A stretch of DNA of 44,756 nucleotides from Massilia sp. (GTDB taxonomy: Bacteria > Pseudomonadota > Gammaproteobacteria > Burkholderiales > Burkholderiaceae_D), in contig JANYGW010000115.1 of the NCBI GenBank assembly GCA_025359245.1, positions 1 through 44,756 on the forward strand, written 5' to 3'. This document shows, piece after piece, positions 1 through 8,099 of this stretch. The first letter of the stretch is position 1; every line of letters begins with the position of its first letter. The notes under the pieces are model-generated. The model saw only the letters and a program-made list of their open reading frames with translations, made no database searches and was not told where the DNA came from. The position numbers and the translations under genes were made by a program.

Positions 1-1
1 C

Positions 2-163
2 AGCACTTCGAAGCAGAAGAATCTCCCTTTCGAAGGCGACGACGAGACGCCCAATTTGCCGCCCAAATGCAAGGAGGTCTATTCTAAGTGCAGGTCAAGA
101 ACTTTATTCCGGACAGCAGTGCGCGCACGCGGGGACGACGGTGGTTTATTCTTGTCGACTTAA
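2..163 (+). CDS. 3' end of an unidentified gene (partial)
   Basis: An open frame enters from the left edge and stops at TAA 161-163, giving about 53 residues with no visible start. The first 30 codons have reasonable third-position GC and include an acidic, proline-rich stretch (EGDDETPNLPPK). The last third runs through a sequence related to the repeat at 4947-5157, so the natural end may have been extended or replaced by repeat DNA. It would be convergent with the hypothetical gene ending at 187. No family is recognised, and a chance frame is possible. Confidence 0.3.
   Translation, partial: STSKQKNLPFEGDDETPNLPPKCKEVYSKCRSRTLFRTAVRARGDDGGLFLST
100..146 (+). repeat. Degenerate copy of the 5111-5157 repeat flank
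   Basis: Bases 100-146 align without gaps to 5111-5157 with 36 of 47 identities (my hand count). They share the core TTCCGGACA followed by CAGTGC and a GCGGG block. The copy lies at the 3' end of the partial gene at the left edge. It shows that the inverted-repeat element near 5 kb belongs to a dispersed family. Confidence 0.55.
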
Positions 164-186
164 CGGATGCGGTGAATTCTGCGCTT

Positions 187-726
187 CTACTTGGCCGGAT
201 CGAGATGAAAGATCGCGTACGCCGTGAACAACGACTTCTCGGTCGCCTTTTCGACCTTCAGCTCGAAGCAGTCTTCGGCCGCCTGGCTGCGCCAGTTGGT
301 CACGCCCATCTTGGAAAAGATCATGCCGGCCTTGGAATCGAGCCCCAGGTCCAGCGCCAGGTGCGCGTTGCGCGGGGTCTGCGTGTAGTTGACCGACTTC
401 AGCTCGAAACCAAACACAGTCATCCACGGTTCCCACAGCCCTTTTTCAGTGCCGGCGGCGATCCGGTCGAACATCTCGGCCAGCGACACGCCCTTCTTGA
501 CGATCGGGCGCAACGTGGCCAGCGACGGCGACGAACGCGGATCGGGGCAGCGCTTGCCGGCGCCGCGCTCGGCGATCGCCTTCAGTTCCTTGCCGACGGC
601 GGCTTCGCGCTCGGTGTAGTCGCGCATCCGGGCGTGCGTTTCGCTGTCCAGGAACGGGTTGGCGACCTTCTCGGCGCGCTTCAGGGCGCGTTTGGTCGGG
701 GCGGGCTTGTCGGTTGGCGTAGTCAT
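187..726 (-). CDS. Hypothetical protein, 179 aa
   Basis: I do not recognise a family. The N-terminal 70 residues are highly charged (KRALKRAEKVANPF, then EREAAVGKELKAIAERG), suggesting helical, nucleic-acid-like or disordered character. The C-terminal half has mixed aromatic and hydrophobic residues typical of a small folded domain. No signal peptide or membrane segment is visible. The ATG at 726 has no clear Shine-Dalgarno sequence. Third-position GC is high throughout, supporting a real gene. It is convergent with the partial gene at the left edge and divergent from the MalT-like regulator 313 bp away. Confidence 0.7.
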   Translation of the reverse strand: MTTPTDKPAPTKRALKRAEKVANPFLDSETHARMRDYTEREAAVGKELKAIAERGAGKRCPDPRSSPSLATLRPIVKKGVSLAEMFDRIAAGTEKGLWEPWMTVFGFELKSVNYTQTPRNAHLALDLGLDSKAGMIFSKMGVTNWRSQAAEDCFELKVEKATEKSLFTAYAIFHLDPAK

Positions 727-1039
727 GGGTCTGCTGTGGTGATGTGTCAGGGCCGCAGTTTATCACTAAGCCCCTGCTCACCCCGGGAATTCACCCTTTG
801 TGGTGACGCTTCTTGCGCCCCGATCAGCTAGCATCGGCTCCCTTGAACGCAGCATCCAACAACGGGAAGCAATGTGCATAGACCAGCCGCGCCTGGCTGA
901 GTCCTGCCCGGCCGGTGCATGCGGGCTGCTTTTGGCCTGAATCGCAAACCTCCCCCCGACGAAAATATGCTGTTACTATGCTTTTTCCTGGTTGTGGCAT
1001 ACATACATCTGGCCGCGTCCGCCCGTGTCGTAAACTTTT
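727..1039. other. Intergenic region upstream of the MalT-like regulator
   Basis: This 313-bp gap separates the divergent hypothetical gene and the LuxR-type regulator. The right-hand 80 bp are clearly more AT-rich than the surroundings (around 955-1010, with a TACTAT hexamer at 974-979), as expected of a promoter, but no convincing -35/-10 pair or operator was found. Short open frames crossing it have no ribosome binding site and look like noise. Confidence 0.4.
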
Positions 1040-3712
1040 TTGATACGCCAAGATTTGTCGACCGATCACATTCTTGCCACCAAACTGGTGATACCGACCA
1101 GCCCAACCGAGTTGGTGCTGCGCTCCCGCTTGTCCCTGCCGGACGCGGGCGCGAGCGTGATCCTGGTCTGCGCGCCGGCCGGCTACGGCAAGACCACCTT
1201 GATCGCCTCATGGGCCAAGGCCACGAAAACCCGGGTTGCGTGGATTTCGCTCGACGCCGACGACAACGATCCGCTGCGCTTCCTGACCCACTTCGTCAGC
1301 GCCATCCAGAGCCAGTTTCCCGGCCTGGGCAGCGCGGTCACGCACATGCTCGATTCGGCGCCGCCGCCGCCCATCGTCGGCCTGATGCTGTCGCTGGCGA
1401 ACCAGTTCTGCGACCTGCCCGAGCCCTTGTGCGTGATCCTCGACGACCTGCATACGGTGCACGACGCCAGCGTCCACAAGGCCATCGCCTCGCTGGTCGA
1501 ACACCAGGCGCCGCAGCTGCAATTGATCTTCGCCAGCCGCTGCGACCCGCCGTTCTCGCTGGCGCGCCTGCGCGGGCAGGGCAAACTGCGGGAGTACCGG
1601 ACCAATGACTTGCGCTTCACGCTGGAGGAGGCGCGCAAGTTCTGCAACGAGGTGATGCGCTTCGGCCTGCCCGCGGCGCAGGTCGAGACGCTGGCCAACC
1701 GTACCGAGGGCTGGATCGTCGGCTTGCAGCTGGCCGCGGTATCGCTCAAGCATAGCGCCGACAAGGCCCGCTTCATCGCCAGCTTCGCCGGCGACGACCG
1801 CCACATCACCGATTTCCTGCTCGACGAAGTTTTGCGCAGCCGCTCCGAGGAGGTCCAGGACTTCCTGCTGTACACCTCGCTGCTGGAGCGTTTCAGCGCG
1901 CCGCTGTGCGACGCCGTGACACAGCGCTCCGACAGCCGCGCCATGCTCGACGAAATCGAGCGCAGCAATATGTTCGTGCTCGGCCTGGACCACCAGCGCG
2001 TCTGGTACCGATATCACCATTTGTTCAACGCGCTGCTGCAAAGCCGGCTGCGCCAGGCGACGCCAGAACTGGTCAAACCGCTGCACTGGCGCGCCAGCCA
2101 GTGGTTCAGCGCGCAGAACCTGATACCCGAGGCAATCAGCCACGCCATCAAGGCCGAAGAATTCGACGCCGCGCTGGCCATGATCGAACAGCATGGCGGC
2201 GGCATCTTTTCGCACGGGCAGATCAACAAGGCGCTGGTCTGGGCCAGCGAATTGCCGGCCGCGACGCTGGCGCGCAGTCCGAAATTTTCGCTGACCTGCG
2301 CGTGGGGCTATTTTTATGCCGACAACCTGACGGCGATGGAACAGCATATCCGCAGCGTGGAACTGTGCCTGGCCGATTTCCACGAGGCGCCGATCGGCAG
2401 CAACGAGCGCGCCATGCTGGGCCAGGCGGCCTTGCTGCGCGGCTGCCGCTTTGCCTACTGCGGCGAAATCGACGCGGCCATCGCCCACCTGCAGCAGGCG
2501 CACGCCTCGTTCGCGCCCGGCCGCGCGCTGCACAACGTGGCCGCGATCAGCCTGGGCGTGTGCTATTTCGTCAGCGGCAATTTCGTCGATGCCCAGGTTC
2601 TGCTGGGGCGCCACGCCAGCCTGGCCGACGCCAAGTTCAATGTCCTCATTCCGATCACCGCGGTGCTCGGCCTGGCGCGCATGCAGCTGCTGCGCGGCCG
2701 GCTGCAAAGCGCCAAGCAGCTGTACGAACAAACGCTGCAGGAGTGCACCGACGCCGGCTGGCAGGACTTCCCCGCGTGCGGCATGCTGCACATGGGCCTG
2801 GGCGAGCTGGCCTATGAAATGAACGACCTGGCCGGCGCCGAACGCCATCTGCAACGCGGGGTGGAGATGACGGCCAACGGCATGCAATACGGGAATGCAT
2901 GGGGCCATGTGCTGCTGGCCCAGACGCGCTGGACCATGGGGCTGGCCGGGGATGGCCTGAACCCGGAGCGCGAACAGGCACTGCGCAAATATGCGGGCCG
3001 CTTCGTGGTCGACCTGCCGCCGCTGTCGGCGGCGATCGGCCGCATGTACCTGAGCCGCGAACGGCACGAGCTGGTGGCGCAGTGGAGCGAAGCGGCCCAG
3101 CTGCCATTGGGCGAAACGCTGTCGGTGGGCCGCGAAGCAGAATACCTGGTGCTGGTGCGCTGCTTCATCAGCCAGGGCAGGACCGACGACGCGCTCGCGC
3201 TGCTGGCCCGTCTGCGCCCGGATGCCGAAGGCCAGCGCCGCACGGTGACGATCGAAATCCTGCTGCTGCAGGCGCTGGCGCTGCATGCCAACAAAGCCTG
3301 CGCCGAGGCCTTGCCGGTGCTGCGCGAATGCCTGGACCTGGCCAGGAATACCGGCCTGCTGCGCCTGTTCCTCGACGAAGGCGCGCCGCTGGCCGAGCTG
3401 CTCAAGAAAATGGTGCGCGCGGCCAGCTACAGTGCCGATGCGCTGGCACTGCTGGCCTGCTTTCCCAGCGAGCCGAGTGCGGAAATCGCCGAGACGTCGC
3501 TGTCCCAATTATTCAGCAAGAAGGAACGCCAGGTCGTGGTCTTGCTGGTCAAGGGCGACTCGAACCAGAAAATGGCCGATTCGCTATTCGTCTCGCTCAA
3601 TACCCTGAAGTCGCATATGAAAAACGTGTATGCAAAGCTGGGCGTGAACCGGCGCTTCCAGGCCATCGAACAATTGCGCAAGCTGGGGCTCGAGTGCCAC
3701 GATGAGCAATGA
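1040..3712 (+). CDS. MalT-like LuxR-family ATP-dependent transcriptional regulator
   Basis: An 890-residue signal-transduction ATPase of the MalT type: N-terminal P-loop NTPase, long TPR-like helical sensor region and C-terminal LuxR helix-turn-helix. Walker A is APAGYGKTT at residues 45-53 and the Walker B-like CVILDDLH is near 130-138. The helix-turn-helix spans about 819-883 (LFSKKERQVVVLL, then NQKMADSLFVSLNTLKSHMKNVYAKLGV). Length matches the family (about 900). No ATG fits: an in-frame TAA lies at 1031-1033, so the start is TTG at 1040 or TTG at 1055, both before the conserved ILATKL segment. The inducer is unknown; ligand binding to the helical region should drive ATP-dependent oligomerisation. 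Its end overlaps the next gene by 11 bp, so the acetyltransferase is probably co-transcribed. Confidence 0.9.
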   Translation: MIRQDLSTDHILATKLVIPTSPTELVLRSRLSLPDAGASVILVCAPAGYGKTTLIASWAKATKTRVAWISLDADDNDPLRFLTHFVSAIQSQFPGLGSAVTHMLDSAPPPPIVGLMLSLANQFCDLPEPLCVILDDLHTVHDASVHKAIASLVEHQAPQLQLIFASRCDPPFSLARLRGQGKLREYRTNDLRFTLEEARKFCNEVMRFGLPAAQVETLANRTEGWIVGLQLAAVSLKHSADKARFIASFAGDDRHITDFLLDEVLRSRSEEVQDFLLYTSLLERFSAPLCDAVTQRSDSRAMLDEIERSNMFVLGLDHQRVWYRYHHLFNALLQSRLRQATPELVKPLHWRASQWFSAQNLIPEAISHAIKAEEFDAALAMIEQHGGGIFSHGQINKALVWASELPAATLARSPKFSLTCAWGYFYADNLTAMEQHIRSVELCLADFHEAPIGSNERAMLGQAALLRGCRFAYCGEIDAAIAHLQQAHASFAPGRALHNVAAISLGVCYFVSGNFVDAQVLLGRHASLADAKFNVLIPITAVLGLARMQLLRGRLQSAKQLYEQTLQECTDAGWQDFPACGMLHMGLGELAYEMNDLAGAERHLQRGVEMTANGMQYGNAWGHVLLAQTRWTMGLAGDGLNPEREQALRKYAGRFVVDLPPLSAAIGRMYLSRERHELVAQWSEAAQLPLGETLSVGREAEYLVLVRCFISQGRTDDALALLARLRPDAEGQRRTVTIEILLLQALALHANKACAEALPVLRECLDLARNTGLLRLFLDEGAPLAELLKKMVRAASYSADALALLACFPSEPSAEIAETSLSQLFSKKERQVVVLLVKGDSNQKMADSLFVSLNTLKSHMKNVYAKLGVNRRFQAIEQLRKLGLECHDEQ

Positions 3713-4268
3713 GCCGCAGCTGAACGCCTTCACGTTTGCGCCGATCAGCCGCGATGATTTCCCGCTGCTGGCCAGCTGGCTGACCATGCCCCATGTCGCG
3801 CTCTGGTGGAATGACGATTCGTCGCCCGCCGGACTCGAAGCGAGCTACGGCGGCTGCGTCGACGGCAGCGAACCGGCCGAAGTCTTCATCGCGCACTGCG
3901 ATGGCATGGCCGTCGGCCTGGTCCAGCGGTTCCGGCTCGGCGCCTACCCGCAGTACCTGGACGAACTGGCCCAGCTGCTCGCCGTGCCGGCCGTCGCTAG
4001 CAGCATCGACTACCTGGTGGGGCCGCCCGACGCGCTGGGCAAAGGAATCGGCTCGGCCATGATTGGCGCCTTCGCCGAGCTGCTGTGGGACGACGACCCG
4101 GGCACCCCGGCGATCATCGTTCCGGTCCATGCGGAGAACCGCGCCTCATGGCGTGCGCTGGAGCGGGCCGGCTTCGTGCGCGCCGCTGCCGGCGAGCTCG
4201 AACCGGACAATCCGGCCAACAGCCGTGCGCACTTTGTCTACCGGCTCAATGCGGCGGGCCGCAGGTAA
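3702..4268 (+). CDS. GNAT acetyltransferase, AAC(6')-like
   Basis: This 188-residue GNAT-fold protein resembles aminoglycoside 6'-N-acetyltransferases. The N-terminal FAPISRDDFPLLASWL and VALWWND match the start of that group, and the middle has an IDYLVGPP strand followed by LGKGIGSAMIGAFAELLW, the acetyl-CoA pyrophosphate-binding loop and helix. The C-terminal VHAENRASWRALERAGFV is the usual second half of the fold. It should transfer acetyl from acetyl-CoA to an amine; whether the substrate is an aminoglycoside cannot be read from sequence. The ATG at 3702 lies inside the end of the MalT-like regulator, giving translational coupling. The TAA at 4266-4268 lies inside a CpxR box belonging to the next gene. 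Confidence 0.85.
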   Translation: MSNEPQLNAFTFAPISRDDFPLLASWLTMPHVALWWNDDSSPAGLEASYGGCVDGSEPAEVFIAHCDGMAVGLVQRFRLGAYPQYLDELAQLLAVPAVASSIDYLVGPPDALGKGIGSAMIGAFAELLWDDDPGTPAIIVPVHAENRASWRALERAGFVRAAAGELEPDNPANSRAHFVYRLNAAGRR

Positions 4269-4279
4269 AGAAAAGTAAA
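4265..4279 (+). promoter_or_regulatory. Perfect CpxR box upstream of the Spy-like gene
   Basis: GTAAA-GAAAA-GTAAA is an exact match to the CpxR consensus GTAAA-N5-GTAAA. It sits 63 bp before the ATG at 4343. A TATATT hexamer at 4308-4313 can serve as the -10, with no good -35 (TGGCGG at 4285-4290), as expected for an activator-dependent promoter. The box overlaps the stop codon of the acetyltransferase gene. Confidence 0.85.
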
Positions 4280-4342
4280 GTCGGTGGCGGGAAAGGCGCG
4301 CGGACCTTATATTCGCACTGACCTAATCTTGAGAGCCCGTCC

Positions 4343-4891
4343 ATGCACATCCGTTTTCAACGCATTTTTCGCACCGGCGCCTGCGCCGCGCTGCTGGCCG
4401 CCGCGCTGGCGCCCTTCCCGGCCCAAGCCGTCAAAGTCATGGACTTGGAAGCGGACGACATGGTGCGCGCCGCCGGCCACGTCAAGGAGCTGATGACCCT
4501 GACGCCGAATCAGCAAACGCTGTGGCAGCAGGTGGCGTCGAAATCGGCCGCCATGCTGCGGATCCGCCAGTCGCGCCGCGAGAAGCTGCAGGCCGAGCTC
4601 AAGACAAAGCTGACCGACCCGCGCCAGGAACTGCGCGACCTGGCCGGCGCGATCGAAGCCGAATCGGTCGCCAGCGCCACGGAAGACAAGGAACTGCGCG
4701 AACTGTGGCTGACCCTGAACGATGCCCTGAACGACCAGCAGCGCCAGGTGGCGGCCCAGTTCATGCTGACCCAGCTCGAACGGGTCGATGCGCCAAGCCG
4801 TGGCAGCGCGCCCGAACAGGGCCGCGGAGAAGCGCCGCAACGGGGGCGCCACCAGAAACAGGAAGGCGGAGGCGGCCCGCAGCGTTTTTAA
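4343..4891 (+). CDS. Spy/CpxP-like periplasmic LTxxQ protein
   Basis: A 182-residue exported protein. Residues 1-29 form a signal peptide with cleavage probably after AQA. The mature part is almost entirely helical and charged, with LTPNQQ at 53-58 and LNDQQRQ near 132-138, the two LTxxQ-type motifs of the Spy/CpxP group. Members bind misfolded periplasmic proteins or damp CpxA signalling. The C-terminal 35 residues are Arg/Gly/Gln-rich and probably disordered. A CpxR box at 4265-4279 and a -10 at 4308-4313 precede it, so induction by envelope stress is likely. A GAGAG lies just upstream of the ATG. It is a second CpxP-like gene besides the one at 6820-7272. The LTxxQ match is approximate, so homology calling is less sure than export. 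Confidence 0.75.
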   Translation: MHIRFQRIFRTGACAALLAAALAPFPAQAVKVMDLEADDMVRAAGHVKELMTLTPNQQTLWQQVASKSAAMLRIRQSRREKLQAELKTKLTDPRQELRDLAGAIEAESVASATEDKELRELWLTLNDALNDQQRQVAAQFMLTQLERVDAPSRGSAPEQGRGEAPQRGRHQKQEGGGGPQRF

Positions 4892-4946
4892 GACGTCATT
4901 CCCGCGAACAGTTGGGCGAAACAGTAGCAGAAATTGTGGGATTTTC

Positions 4947-5100
4947 GACTTCAAATACATCGACCCACGTCGTCCCGGCGGAGGCGGGGACCCATACCAC
5001 CTTGGCTCCGTTCGATATCGGAATCTGATCACAGGTGCAATGGAGCCAACGCATGCGTCGGCGCCTCCGCGGGACGACGTTGGTTCTTGTATTTCAAGTC
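4947..5100. repeat. 154-bp nested inverted repeat (MITE/REP-like element)
   Basis: The left arm 4947-4986 and right arm 5062-5100 are near-perfect reverse complements, both starting from GACTT.AAATACA and ending CGTCGTCCCG..CGGAGGCG. A second dyad lies inside (TTGGCTCC at 5002-5009 against GGAGCCAA at 5042-5049), so the whole unit could fold into one long cruciform or RNA hairpin. It carries no open frame. The layout fits a non-autonomous palindromic element or a REP-type unit. A degenerate relative of its right flank lies at 100-146. Confidence 0.8.
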
Positions 5101-5176
5101 TCATTTTCGCGACTTCGTTCCGGACACCAGTGCCCGAAGGCGGGAACGATGTTAGTTGACGTTGCAAAGTAGGCCC

Positions 5177-5191
5177 TTTACCTGAATTTAC
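5177..5191 (-). promoter_or_regulatory. Perfect CpxR box (reverse orientation) upstream of the GNAT-like gene
   Basis: TTTAC-CTGAA-TTTAC on the plus strand reads GTAAA-N5-GTAAA on the minus strand, again exact. It lies 75 bp before the ATG at 5267 and just beyond the inverted-repeat element. Orientation is opposite to the downstream gene, so regulation of that gene is likely but less certain than at 4265. Confidence 0.65.
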
Positions 5192-5266
5192 ATCGACAAC
5201 TTGTTCTACCCCCAAACCGCCGTAGCCCCCCATTGTTACGCTCGACGCTCATCTTGAACGTACACA

Positions 5267-5992
5267 ATGGTGACTCTAATGACAATCGGTGACCTGAAAA
5301 GCGCGTTAATAGGCTGCTACAAGCTCGCGCGTACCATTGCCTGCCTCCCGGTGGCGCAATTGCAATTCGACACCCGGCTCGATCCGGTGCGTATTCCAGA
5401 AGAATTCCGGAACTACACAAAGCCGCATCCGCGCTACAAGGTATTTCGCAACAAGACGCTGGGCGCGGCATTAATCGACCTGCGCAGGTTTGCCGATCCG
5501 GAACACTATTTTGCCAGCGTCAACGAGAAAGGCTGCGCCGGTCCGCAAAGCCGCAAGGCCAGCGCACGCGGCTACCAGTTGCGGGAGATCGAGCGCAGTG
5601 CGTTTGCCGATCAGATCCACGACATCAATATCTCGTCCGAGGAGCGCCAAGGCCGGCCCATGGATGCCCACTATACGGTCAGGCAGTCGCATTTCGAGAA
5701 GCTCGATAACTACCGCTATTTCGGCGTGACGGACGCCGACGGCAAGCTGGTTGCCTATTGCAATGTCGGCATTTTCGGCAATTTCGCGGCAACCCATCAG
5801 TTGCTCGGCTACCGCAACAACCACGGCATCATGTACCTGCTGCTGGCCGCCATCATTCAGCAACTGATCCGCGAGGGCCTGGTCGAGTATTTCATGTATG
5901 ACACGATGCTGGGCGGAAGCAACGGCCTGCGCGACTTCAAGCGCCGGGTCGGCTTCACGCCCTATCGTGCCAGCTATTCCCTACAGCGCTAG
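5267..5992 (+). CDS. GNAT-fold protein of unknown substrate
   Basis: A 241-residue protein without signal peptide. The C-terminal half (residues about 140-238) reads like an acyltransferase fold: a strand YFGVTDADGKLVAYCNVGIFG, then a helix MYLLLAAIIQQLIREGLVEYFMYDTM and a terminal GLRDFKRRVGFTPYRASYSL, typical of GNAT or FemAB-type enzymes. The N-terminal half (FDTRLDPVRIPEEFRNYTKPHPRYKVFRNKTLG, in part) is not recognised. The start may be 5267 or the ATG at 5279; neither has a good ribosome site. A CpxR box precedes it. It overlaps the convergent dioxygenase gene by 12 bp. Substrate and pathway are unknown. Confidence 0.7.
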   Translation: MVTLMTIGDLKSALIGCYKLARTIACLPVAQLQFDTRLDPVRIPEEFRNYTKPHPRYKVFRNKTLGAALIDLRRFADPEHYFASVNEKGCAGPQSRKASARGYQLREIERSAFADQIHDINISSEERQGRPMDAHYTVRQSHFEKLDNYRYFGVTDADGKLVAYCNVGIFGNFAATHQLLGYRNNHGIMYLLLAAIIQQLIREGLVEYFMYDTMLGGSNGLRDFKRRVGFTPYRASYSLQR

Positions 5993-6814
5993 TCCGACCG
6001 TCAGCGTGGCGCTGTAGCCCAACGCCGCGCTGCCCGTCACGGCGGCGATCTGCAGCGCCGTGCCATCACTGAACACCATGTCGGACGCATAGCTCATCCC
6101 GGCCAGGTTGCGCAGGCTGTTGGCGTAACCACTGGTTGCGTAGGCATCGGCCAGCATCGCCATTGGAAAGCCGAACTGCGACGTCTTGATCCGGTTGGCC
6201 GCGCTGGCGGCCTTGGCCAGAGTCGGATACACCTCGAAGTGCACATGCGGCATGCGCCCGGCGTAGCAGCCAGGGGAAATCGAAGTAAAGCTGACCATGC
6301 CCGCGCTGTCGGCTTCCTGCACGCCGCGCAGGTAGTTTTCCGACGTGATGCTGCTCGAATACATCGAATAGTTGCCATCGCGGTCGCAGTGCCACAGATA
6401 CACCGTGGCCCCGGCCAGCGAGGCGCAACTGGCGTTCACGTTCACCAGCTGCAGCTTGATCGTCAGCGGAATGCCGGCGGCGACGCCGCTGGCGCCGGCA
6501 AAGCTTGCGCGTATGTCGCTGCGCACCACGCCCGCCAGGATCAGCGCATTGGCGACGCCGTTGACGTTCGAATTGGTGCCGTCGCCCGGATACGGGCCGC
6601 CCGTCTCTTCCGGTATCACGGCGCATCCGGCGCCGCTGGCGATGGTCGACGCGCTCGTGCCGGCGGCGCCGCCGCCGCCGCAAGCACCAAGCGGCAATGC
6701 CGCCGCGCCCGCAAACAGCCAGCGCAGCGACTGGCGCCGGCTCGCCGTCATGCTCAGCATGGTGTCGATATCGTAGGCCAGGCCGTGGTCATGGGTGTGC
6801 ATGTCGATCTCCAT
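5981..6814 (-). CDS. Exported intradiol ring-cleavage dioxygenase-like protein
   Basis: A 277-residue member of the intradiol dioxygenase superfamily (catechol and protocatechuate dioxygenases, Fe(III)). The core has IPEETGGPYPGDGTN near 68-81, VYLWHCDRDGNYSMY at 138-152 and PGCYAGRMPHVHF at 181-193. Y149, Y184, H190 and H192 are the probable iron ligands. The N-terminus carries SRRQSLRWLF followed by a hydrophobic run and LGAC (residues 25-45), a twin-arginine-like export signal with a lipobox, so the enzyme should act outside the cytoplasm, perhaps membrane-anchored. Its ATG is 5 bp after the stop of the CpxP-like gene, making a two-gene operon behind the CpxR boxes at 7322-7357. The aromatic substrate is unknown. 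Confidence 0.85.
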   Translation of the reverse strand: MEIDMHTHDHGLAYDIDTMLSMTASRRQSLRWLFAGAAALPLGACGGGGAAGTSASTIASGAGCAVIPEETGGPYPGDGTNSNVNGVANALILAGVVRSDIRASFAGASGVAAGIPLTIKLQLVNVNASCASLAGATVYLWHCDRDGNYSMYSSSITSENYLRGVQEADSAGMVSFTSISPGCYAGRMPHVHFEVYPTLAKAASAANRIKTSQFGFPMAMLADAYATSGYANSLRNLAGMSYASDMVFSDGTALQIAAVTGSAALGYSATLTVGLAL

Positions 6815-6819
6815 GAAGC

Positions 6820-7272
6820 TTAGCGGCGCGGCGGCATTGGACGCTGCTGCGCCATCTCGGCACGCTGCTCCGGCGTCAACAAGGCCAGCATCTGCGATGC
6901 CACCCGCGCGCGGCTCAGTGCCATCGATGCGCTGGCATTGGCCATCGCACTGGCGGCGGCCGCGGCCTTCGCCTCGTCGAACTGGACCGATTCGCCCAGC
7001 GCGCGCAAGGTGTCATGTGCCTTGCGCAGCGCCATCGATTGTTCGAACATCAACGGTTCGGCCGCATGCCGGATCGCGAACGCCTTCCGCTCCTGCGCTT
7101 CATTCAGATGGACGCCGGGCGGCATGGCCACGCCGGGACCGGGGCCGCGGCCATGATCGCCATGCGGGCCGGGCGGACCGTCGATGCCGCCGCCATCGAA
7201 GGCCAGTGCGGGAACGCTCGCCATGGCGCCGGCGAAGGCCAGTGCGAGGAAGTGGGAAAAACGCAGTTTCAT
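6820..7272 (-). CDS. CpxP/Spy-like periplasmic protein divergent from cpxR
   Basis: A 150-residue exported protein with a signal peptide ending ALA at residue 24. A Gly/Pro/His-rich linker (GPPGPHGDHGRGPGPG) follows and may bind metal. The helical part has HLNEAQERKAF at 55-65 and LLTPEQRAEMAQ at 131-142, the LTxxQ motifs of CpxP/Spy. CpxP-type proteins bind the sensor domain of CpxA and deliver misfolded proteins to proteases. The gene is divergent from cpxRA with two CpxR boxes between, the same arrangement as cpxP-cpxRA in enterobacteria. GGAG sits 6 bp before the ATG. A TAGAAT-like -10 (CAGAAT, minus strand 7304-7309) is present. Confidence 0.8.
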   Translation of the reverse strand: MKLRFSHFLALAFAGAMASVPALAFDGGGIDGPPGPHGDHGRGPGPGVAMPPGVHLNEAQERKAFAIRHAAEPLMFEQSMALRKAHDTLRALGESVQFDEAKAAAAASAMANASASMALSRARVASQMLALLTPEQRAEMAQQRPMPPRR

Positions 7273-7321
7273 ATCGGCTCCGGAGTGATGTCAAGAAGGC
7301 CTCATTCTGGTTGCGCGCCAT

Positions 7322-7357
7322 GTAAAGCGCCGTAAGGACGTTGTAAAACAGGGTAAA
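7322..7357 (+). promoter_or_regulatory. Tandem CpxR boxes between cpxP-like gene and cpxR
   Basis: Two boxes lie in tandem: 7322-7336 is GTAAA-N5-GTAAG (one mismatch) and 7343-7357 is GTAAA-N5-GTAAA (exact). Start-to-start distance is 21 bp, about two helical turns, so two CpxR dimers would bind the same face. The exact box is 50 bp before the cpxR ATG (7408); the pair is 49 to 84 bp from the cpxP-like ATG. Autoregulation of cpxRA together with activation of the divergent operon is the simplest reading. Confidence 0.88.
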
Positions 7358-7407
7358 GACGGTCCCTTGGCGGACTGCCGCGCAGGGCCGTTTGCTATCA
7401 TTGCGGC

Positions 7408-8097
<690 letters not shown>

Positions 8098-8099
8098 CG

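Larger units (their letters stand above)
4892..5266. other. Gene-free region holding a composite inverted repeat and a CpxR box
   Basis: These 375 bp contain no credible gene. They hold a long nested inverted repeat (4947-5100) with related flanks on both sides (CATTCCCGC near 4896-4904 and the opposite-sense GCGGGAACGATG near 5140-5151), followed by a CpxR box at 5177-5191 and the promoter region of the next gene. Short frames across it are by-products of the repeat. Confidence 0.7.

Noticed and set aside
919-1608. Plus-strand frame with a hydrophobic start before the MalT-like gene
   Set aside because: The hydrophobic stretch is a product of the AT-rich promoter DNA, and beyond 1040 it is out of frame with the regulator.
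1208-3508. Long minus-strand frame opposite the MalT-like regulator
   Set aside because: Low-complexity Gln/Arg/Ala translation with no motif, while the plus-strand protein has a full Walker A and LuxR helix-turn-helix.
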